NCBI GenBank assembly: GCA_965227335.1
Contig: CBDDFV010000008.1
Location: 1 to 64,000 of the forward strand
DNA from: CBDDFV01 sp965227335
GTDB lineage: Bacteria > Planctomycetota > Phycisphaerae > Phycisphaerales > SM1A02
Length of the DNA: 64,000 nucleotides
Reading direction: 5' to 3'
In this document: piece by piece, positions 59,930-64,000 of the stretch
Layout of the letters: every line of letters begins with the position of its first letter
Numbering within the stretch: position 1 is the first letter of the stretch
Made by a program: the position numbers and the translations under genes
Notes under the pieces: generated by a model
The model's database searches: none
Seen by the model: the letters and a program-made list of their open reading frames with translations, nothing else
Told to the model about the DNA's origin: nothing

Positions 59930-61330
59930 TCAGCCGGTCCACACGCTCAGGAGCGTCTGCAGGTCGTCGATATCGACGACGCCGTTGTCGTCGAGGTCGG
60001 CGTCGCAGGCGGGGGCGCAGGGGCCCCAGGCCGCGAGGAGCGCGGCGAGATCGGGCGGGCTGACGCGACAATCGCCGGTGAGGTCGCCGACGGCGAGCAG
60101 GTCGCCGCGAAAGATCTCGAAGTTCGCGCCGGGATTCGGCCAGTCGATTTCGAGGGCGTGCTCGCTGCGGTGCGCGATGACGCACGCGTCGGCGGCCGAC
60201 GCGACGTACCGGGTGCGACCCTGGGCGGGCACGGTCACCACGGAGGCGCCGCCCGTCGTCGACGTGACCTGGTCGAGCCCGCCGGCGGCGAGGTCGTAGC
60301 GGAACAGTTCGCGGTTGCCGTCGGGGTTGGCCCCGGTGAGATTCCGCATCGACTCGAAGTAGAGCGCGGCGGCGTCGGGCGTCAGGATCGGCCCGAGGTG
60401 ATCGGACGGCCCGGGCGTCGTCACCTGCGTGATCGCGCCGGAGACGAGATCCATCAGAAAGATCTCACGCCCGCCGTCGGGATTGCCGCCGGTGAAGTCA
60501 TGGGCGGAGAGGAACGCGACGACATCGCCGGCCGCGCCGATGGCGGGTTGCTCGCTCATCGCGTCGGCCGGCGTGGTGGTGAGCGCGTGCACGCCGGTGT
60601 TCGGCGACCACGCGCAGAGTTCGAAGTTGCCTTCGGGATTCGCGCCGTCGATGTTCGCCGTCGAGCGGAAGACCACGTCGCCGTGAACGCTCACCGCGGG
60701 TTCGAGATTCTCCACGCCGATCGGCGTGAAGGTGAGTTGTTCGAGCATAGCCGTGGAGCGGTGGAGTCGGAAGATCTCGCGGTTGAACTCGGGATTCGCA
60801 CCGAGTCCGTTGGACGTGGAGGGGAAGACGATCCACTCGCCGTCCGCGCTCATGGCGGGGGCCTCCATGATCGAGCCGGCGGGGCTGTCGGTCAGCTGCG
60901 TGATGGCCAGCGTCTCGACGTCGACGGACCAGATCTCGAAGCTGAAGTCGGGGTTGCCGCCGGTGTAGTCGACGAGGCTGCGGAACGCGACCACGCCGCC
61001 GTCGGGCGTGATCATCGGTTCGAAGTGACTGAAGCCGCCGGGCGTCGACGTGAGCTGGAGCAGGGCGCCGTCGTCGGTGTCGTAGAGGAAGAGTTCGACG
61101 TTGCCCTCCGGATTGGTTCCGAGGTAATCGGCGGCCGCGGCGAACGCGATGAGCCGTCCGTCCGCGCTGATCGAGGGCTGCCACGCGGACTGGGCGGGCC
61201 CGGCTTCGGTGAGTTGGGTGAACGTGATCTCCGGCGCCGCGAGCGCAGGCGGAGACAGCGGTGAGACGGCCGCGAGGATCGCGCACGCGACCGGTCGGCG
61301 CGGCGCCCCGAAGCGAAGGAATGATGTCAT
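59930..61330 (-). CDS. Secreted TolB-type propeller protein with two dockerin-like modules
   Basis: The ATG at 61330 (AAGGAG upstream) gives 466 residues with a signal peptide (about 1-31). The body is a TolB/WD40-like propeller of repeats with the patterns ISADGRLIAF, ITPDGGVVAF and MSADGEWIVF, each followed by G-x-NP-E/D-G-N-x-E-L/I-F. The tail has a first module with the calcium loop GDLTGDCRVSPPDLAALLA and a second, DADLDDNGVVDIDDLQTLLS. It is a surface or extracellular protein of unknown ligand, part of the 56-64 kb secretome block. Confidence 0.82.
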   Translation of the reverse strand: MTSFLRFGAPRRPVACAILAAVSPLSPPALAAPEITFTQLTEAGPAQSAWQPSISADGRLIAFAAAADYLGTNPEGNVELFLYDTDDGALLQLTSTPGGFSHFEPMITPDGGVVAFRSLVDYTGGNPDFSFEIWSVDVETLAITQLTDSPAGSIMEAPAMSADGEWIVFPSTSNGLGANPEFNREIFRLHRSTAMLEQLTFTPIGVENLEPAVSVHGDVVFRSTANIDGANPEGNFELCAWSPNTGVHALTTTPADAMSEQPAIGAAGDVVAFLSAHDFTGGNPDGGREIFLMDLVSGAITQVTTPGPSDHLGPILTPDAAALYFESMRNLTGANPDGNRELFRYDLAAGGLDQVTSTTGGASVVTVPAQGRTRYVASAADACVIAHRSEHALEIDWPNPGANFEIFRGDLLAVGDLTGDCRVSPPDLAALLAAWGPCAPACDADLDDNGVVDIDDLQTLLSVWTG

Positions 61331-61829
61331 GGTCCCGGAAACTCCTTCCCTTTCCTCGCGGGTCACCGTAGCGGGGGCGACGGGGGGTGACAAGAAAGAA
61401 ATTGCGGGGTCGGCGCGCCCGTGAGCGGGGGCGGGGTCTTTCTCGGGTCGTCGGCGAGGAAGTCGACGTCGGGCGTCCTTCGGAAGCGAGGGTGCTCGGA
61501 ATCGTTCGCCCGCCGCGCTCCTGCCCCGCCCCCAGCGGTGGCGTCCAGGAGGGCGACGCAGGGACGCCGGACCCCGGGAGGGGGGTCACTCGGCGGGCAT
61601 GAACGTCCGATCATCGCCACCACCCACCGCCCCCTCGCGGCCGGGACGCCCGACGTCGACCGCCGACATCTCCCAGACGGGGAGGATCCGGGCCATTCCC
61701 ACGGAAATCCTTGCGGGGGCGGTCGAGGCGCCTATTGTTGAGGGTGTCGGTCCGCCCCGTTCGAGGCGGTCCGGCGGCCCCGTCCCCCTCGAGATCACCT
61801 GCGGTGGCGATGCGTGTGGTGAACGCCGG
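61331..61829. other. 499-bp spacer without a supported gene
   Basis: This lies between two divergent secretome genes. Open frames exist on both strands but are low-complexity Pro/Arg/Gly sequence with no motif. TATTGT near 61732-61737 is a weak -10 candidate for the peroxidase-like gene, giving a leader of about 90 nt. I see no tRNA, strong terminator or repeat. Confidence 0.4.
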
Positions 61830-63548
61830 ATGAGTGAGATGAGCGTGTTCCGTCCTCAGAAGATGTTGTCCGTCGGGTGTGGCGTCCTGGTGGTTGCGAG
61901 CGTGGCGGTCGGGACGGATGTTCCGGTCGGTGCGCCGACGTTCGAACGTCCGTTCAACGGATCGCCGATCGAGTTCGACAACCGATTCCACCGGATCATT
62001 CCCGAAGCGTTGATCGACACCTCGGGGGACTGCAGCCGCGCACTTGATCCGGGCGGCTGTCCGCCGACGTCGCTGCCCGCGTCGTTCCCGGCGTCATTCA
62101 CGGAAGACGAGTGGATCCCGGCGGCGGAGGGCATGACGATCGGCATGCCGTACTTCGGACAGTTCGTCGCCCATGACCAGAGCTGGATCCGCGACGCCGC
62201 GGACTTCTGGCTCGTCGAGCCCTTCGTTTTCGCAGCGGGCGCGGACGAAGCGGGGCTCTTTCACAACCGCAAGACGCCGGCGCTCGATCTCGACAACGTC
62301 TACGAGTTCGGACCCGTCAACGGGCTCGGGCAGCCGGAGGGCGAGGCGTGGTACGACGAATCGAACCTGCGGTTCCGATTCGCGACCTCGGCGGTCTCGG
62401 GGCGTCCCGACTTCCTGCGGAACGCGCTGGGCCGGGCGCTGACCGCGGATCCGCGCGACGACGAGAACGGCGTGGTGGGCCAGATGAACCTTGCGTTCCG
62501 GATGCTCCACAACGCCGCGATCGACATGGTCATCGAACGCGACGACATCGACGAGGCGCAGCTCGAGATCGGCTCGGAGGCGTACTGGGCGATCTTCAAC
62601 GAGGCGCGGAATTACACGATCGCGTATTACCAGGGACTGATCGCCGGCGAATACGCGCAGATGCTCAGCGGCCGTACGCTCTGGGACGCGCGGGCGGACG
62701 AGTCGCATCCGGTCGGGTCGCTGGTCGATCCGTACCTGCCGCTCGAATTCGGCGGGGCCCTGTTCCGGCATCACACGATGGTCCCGAACGTCGCGCCGAA
62801 CTACGCGGGGGCGCTGGTGTCGCCGGTGGATCCGGTGCTGCGTCACGGCGCTCCGTGGAACATGCTGTTCGGCCCCGGCGCGCCGCCGGCCGCAAAGTAT
62901 GACCTCGCCCACGCGCCGGAGCTGCGGGACATCTTCAACCTGATCATTCCCGGTTCGCCGTTTCCGATCACGATGGACCTCGCCCAGGTGAACGTCCTGC
63001 GGGGTCGTGAGATGGAGCTGCCGAGCGGCGAGGAGTACCTCGCGTTCCTGCTCGACGAACTGGGCCTCGACGCATCGGCGGCGACGATTCGCGGCAAGAC
63101 GGTGCTCACGGCCCGCACCGCGCTGACCGTGCTCGATCCCGACGCGGACGCGGATCTGCTCGCCGATCTCGCGAACGGCGACACCGATCTCTACGCGTAC
63201 ATGCTGGCCGAAGGACAACTCAACGGCGGGCTGCTCGGTCCCGTCGGGCAGGACGTCATGGAGCGGACGTGGATCAGCCTGCTGGAGTTCGATGACTACA
63301 GCCTGATGGGCGCCTTCGCCGATCAGTTCACGCCGGAGCAAATGGCGTTCTTCCAGAACGCGACGATCGAAGGGCTGCTCGATCAGATCCTGCCCGCGGC
63401 GGACCTGTCGCGCGACGGCCTCGTGAACGCGACGGACCTCGCCATGATGCTCGCCCGCTGGGGGGCGACCGATGATCCGGCCGATCTCGACGGCGACGGC
63501 GTGGTCGGCGCGTCGGACATCATGCTGCTCATCGAGGCCTGGAACTGA
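61830..63548 (+). CDS. Secreted animal-type heme peroxidase-like protein with two dockerin-like modules
   Basis: This 572-residue protein starts at ATG 61830 (a second ATG at 61839 is equally possible) with a signal peptide to about residue 28. It shows the layout of the animal heme peroxidase/peroxinectin family. The distal His is His115 in FGQFVAHDQSW. A helix reads DPRDDENGVVGQMNLAFRMLHN in two parts, in place of the usual R-x-NE-x(n)-H-x(3)-REHN. The proximal-His region is FRHHTMVP (His315). The tail has two modules (ADLSRDGLVNATDLAMMLA and ADLDGDGVVGASDIMLLIE). It probably performs peroxidase chemistry outside the cell if heme is bound. Confidence 0.82.
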   Translation: MSEMSVFRPQKMLSVGCGVLVVASVAVGTDVPVGAPTFERPFNGSPIEFDNRFHRIIPEALIDTSGDCSRALDPGGCPPTSLPASFPASFTEDEWIPAAEGMTIGMPYFGQFVAHDQSWIRDAADFWLVEPFVFAAGADEAGLFHNRKTPALDLDNVYEFGPVNGLGQPEGEAWYDESNLRFRFATSAVSGRPDFLRNALGRALTADPRDDENGVVGQMNLAFRMLHNAAIDMVIERDDIDEAQLEIGSEAYWAIFNEARNYTIAYYQGLIAGEYAQMLSGRTLWDARADESHPVGSLVDPYLPLEFGGALFRHHTMVPNVAPNYAGALVSPVDPVLRHGAPWNMLFGPGAPPAAKYDLAHAPELRDIFNLIIPGSPFPITMDLAQVNVLRGREMELPSGEEYLAFLLDELGLDASAATIRGKTVLTARTALTVLDPDADADLLADLANGDTDLYAYMLAEGQLNGGLLGPVGQDVMERTWISLLEFDDYSLMGAFADQFTPEQMAFFQNATIEGLLDQILPAADLSRDGLVNATDLAMMLARWGATDDPADLDGDGVVGASDIMLLIEAWN

Positions 63549-63629
63549 TCCGACCCCAAACAGCCTTGCTCGTCTGACCGCCGGGGGCGAGAATGCGATA
63601 CACGCCTTTTCCCCACGGAGGCCCCCCCG

Positions 63630-64000
63630 ATGAAGAATCTGGCTCTGCTGATCGCGCTGGCGATCACGGGCGCCGCGACCGCCGGCGACGAACTCACCGT
63701 CCTCGACGTCAGTCCCGCCGCTCGTTCGATCGGCGCGACCGTCAACGCGCCGATCGCGATCACGTTCGACCGCGCCGTCGATCTCGAGACCGTCACGACG
63801 GACTCCTTCTGGGCGTTCGGCAAGTGGAGCGGGACCGTGCGCGGCGACTACGCGACGAGCAACGGCGGGGCCACGGTGACGCTGACGCCCGATCGGCCGT
63901 TCTCCGCGGGCGAATCGGTGATGGTGATCCTGTCTCGCGATCTGCGGGGCATGGACGGGGTGACGCTGCGTCAATCCGGATACTCCTATCAGTTCTGGGT
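63630..64000 (+). CDS. Secreted protein with bacterial Ig-like (SbsA-type) domain, partial
   Basis: The first 123 codons are visible. GGAGG precedes the ATG, and a signal peptide (MKNLALLIALAITGAATA) is followed by an SbsA-type Ig-like domain (VLDVSPAARSIGATVNAPIAITFD...GGATVTLTPDRPFSAGE). Such domains often precede FG-GAP/VCBS repeats in planctomycete surface proteins. The rest lies beyond the window. It is on the same strand as the peroxidase-like gene, 81 bp downstream. Confidence 0.75.
   Translation, partial: MKNLALLIALAITGAATAGDELTVLDVSPAARSIGATVNAPIAITFDRAVDLETVTTDSFWAFGKWSGTVRGDYATSNGGATVTLTPDRPFSAGESVMVILSRDLRGMDGVTLRQSGYSYQFW

Noticed and set aside
61363..61623. 86-codon minus-strand ORF in the 61.3-61.8 kb spacer
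   Set aside because: Pro/Arg-rich, no start signal, no recognisable feature.
31860..63548. Cellulosome interpretation of the dockerin-like tails
   Set aside because: No cohesin domains, scaffoldin or cellulase genes are seen. The modules differ from clostridial dockerins in spacing and end in LLAAWG.
1..64000. Prophage, insertion sequence or genomic island
   Set aside because: No integrase, transposase, phage structural gene or direct-repeat attachment pair was found. The tRNA genes have no adjacent integrase.

Overview
The window looks like a chromosomal piece of a GC-rich, Gram-negative planctomycete of the class Phycisphaerae. This is inferred from gene content and not from a database match. 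The strongest hints are secreted proteins ending in short EF-hand-like 'dockerin-like' modules (D-x-N-x-D-G-V-V-D-A-A-D-L...LLAAWG), an ECF sigma factor coupled to a serine/threonine kinase, DUF1573 proteins, type III glutamine synthetase and Lys/Ser-rich tails on several proteins. kdsB (Kdo activation) and lspA imply an LPS outer membrane and lipoproteins. I see no phage, plasmid, transposase or CRISPR array.

Layout. 1-5.5 kb: a partial membrane protein, trigger factor, type III glutamine synthetase, and trpA with a MazG-like pyrophosphohydrolase. 5.5-9.4 kb: ECF sigma factor, receptor kinase with C-terminal helical repeats, and an IPTL-CTERM-type surface protein. 9.5-16.9 kb: a PfkB kinase, two secreted von Willebrand A proteins and an OmpR-type two-component pair. 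16.9-27.4 kb: folE, a cytoplasmic S9 peptidase, an M20 hydrolase plus hutF pair followed by a 40-residue orphan dockerin-like ORF, tRNA-Met, pyrG and an M1 aminopeptidase. 27.4-27.7 kb: three ~95-bp tandem repeats. 27.7-31.7 kb: kdsB, a TPR protein, def and fmt. 31.8-34.7 kb: two secreted dockerin-tailed proteins. 34.7-42.1 kb: tRNA-Val, a tiny membrane protein, a hairpin-rich spacer, an MsbA-like exporter, a TPR lipoprotein, an FHA-GAF-PP2C phosphatase and a secreted amidohydrolase homologue that has lost its metal ligands. 42.2-51.1 kb: a large secreted metalloprotease, an HDOD-GGDEF-receiver protein, a BlaI/M56/DUF1573 operon with a visible operator, and a single-domain receiver. 51.1-56.1 kb: tRNA-Pro, tRNA-Ser, truB, lspA, a DksA-like protein with a histone H1-like extension, accA and proC. 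56.1-64 kb: a secretome block with a sugar dehydrogenase, a dipeptidyl-peptidase, a TolB-type propeller, a heme-peroxidase-like protein and a truncated Ig-like protein.

How the parts work together. Housekeeping genes are interleaved with a large secretome and with signalling. The dockerin-like modules occur on six loci (22.4, 31.9, 33.2, 56.1, 59.9 and 61.8 kb) and presumably serve a shared anchoring or sorting function. Several genes have a TANNNT box 5-8 nt upstream of the ATG and no Shine-Dalgarno sequence, suggesting leaderless mRNAs. The best candidates for something undescribed are the BlaI / M56-DUF1573 / DUF1573 signalling operon, the repeat array at 27.4 kb, the orphan mini-dockerin ORF and the Lys-rich DksA-like protein without its zinc cysteines.
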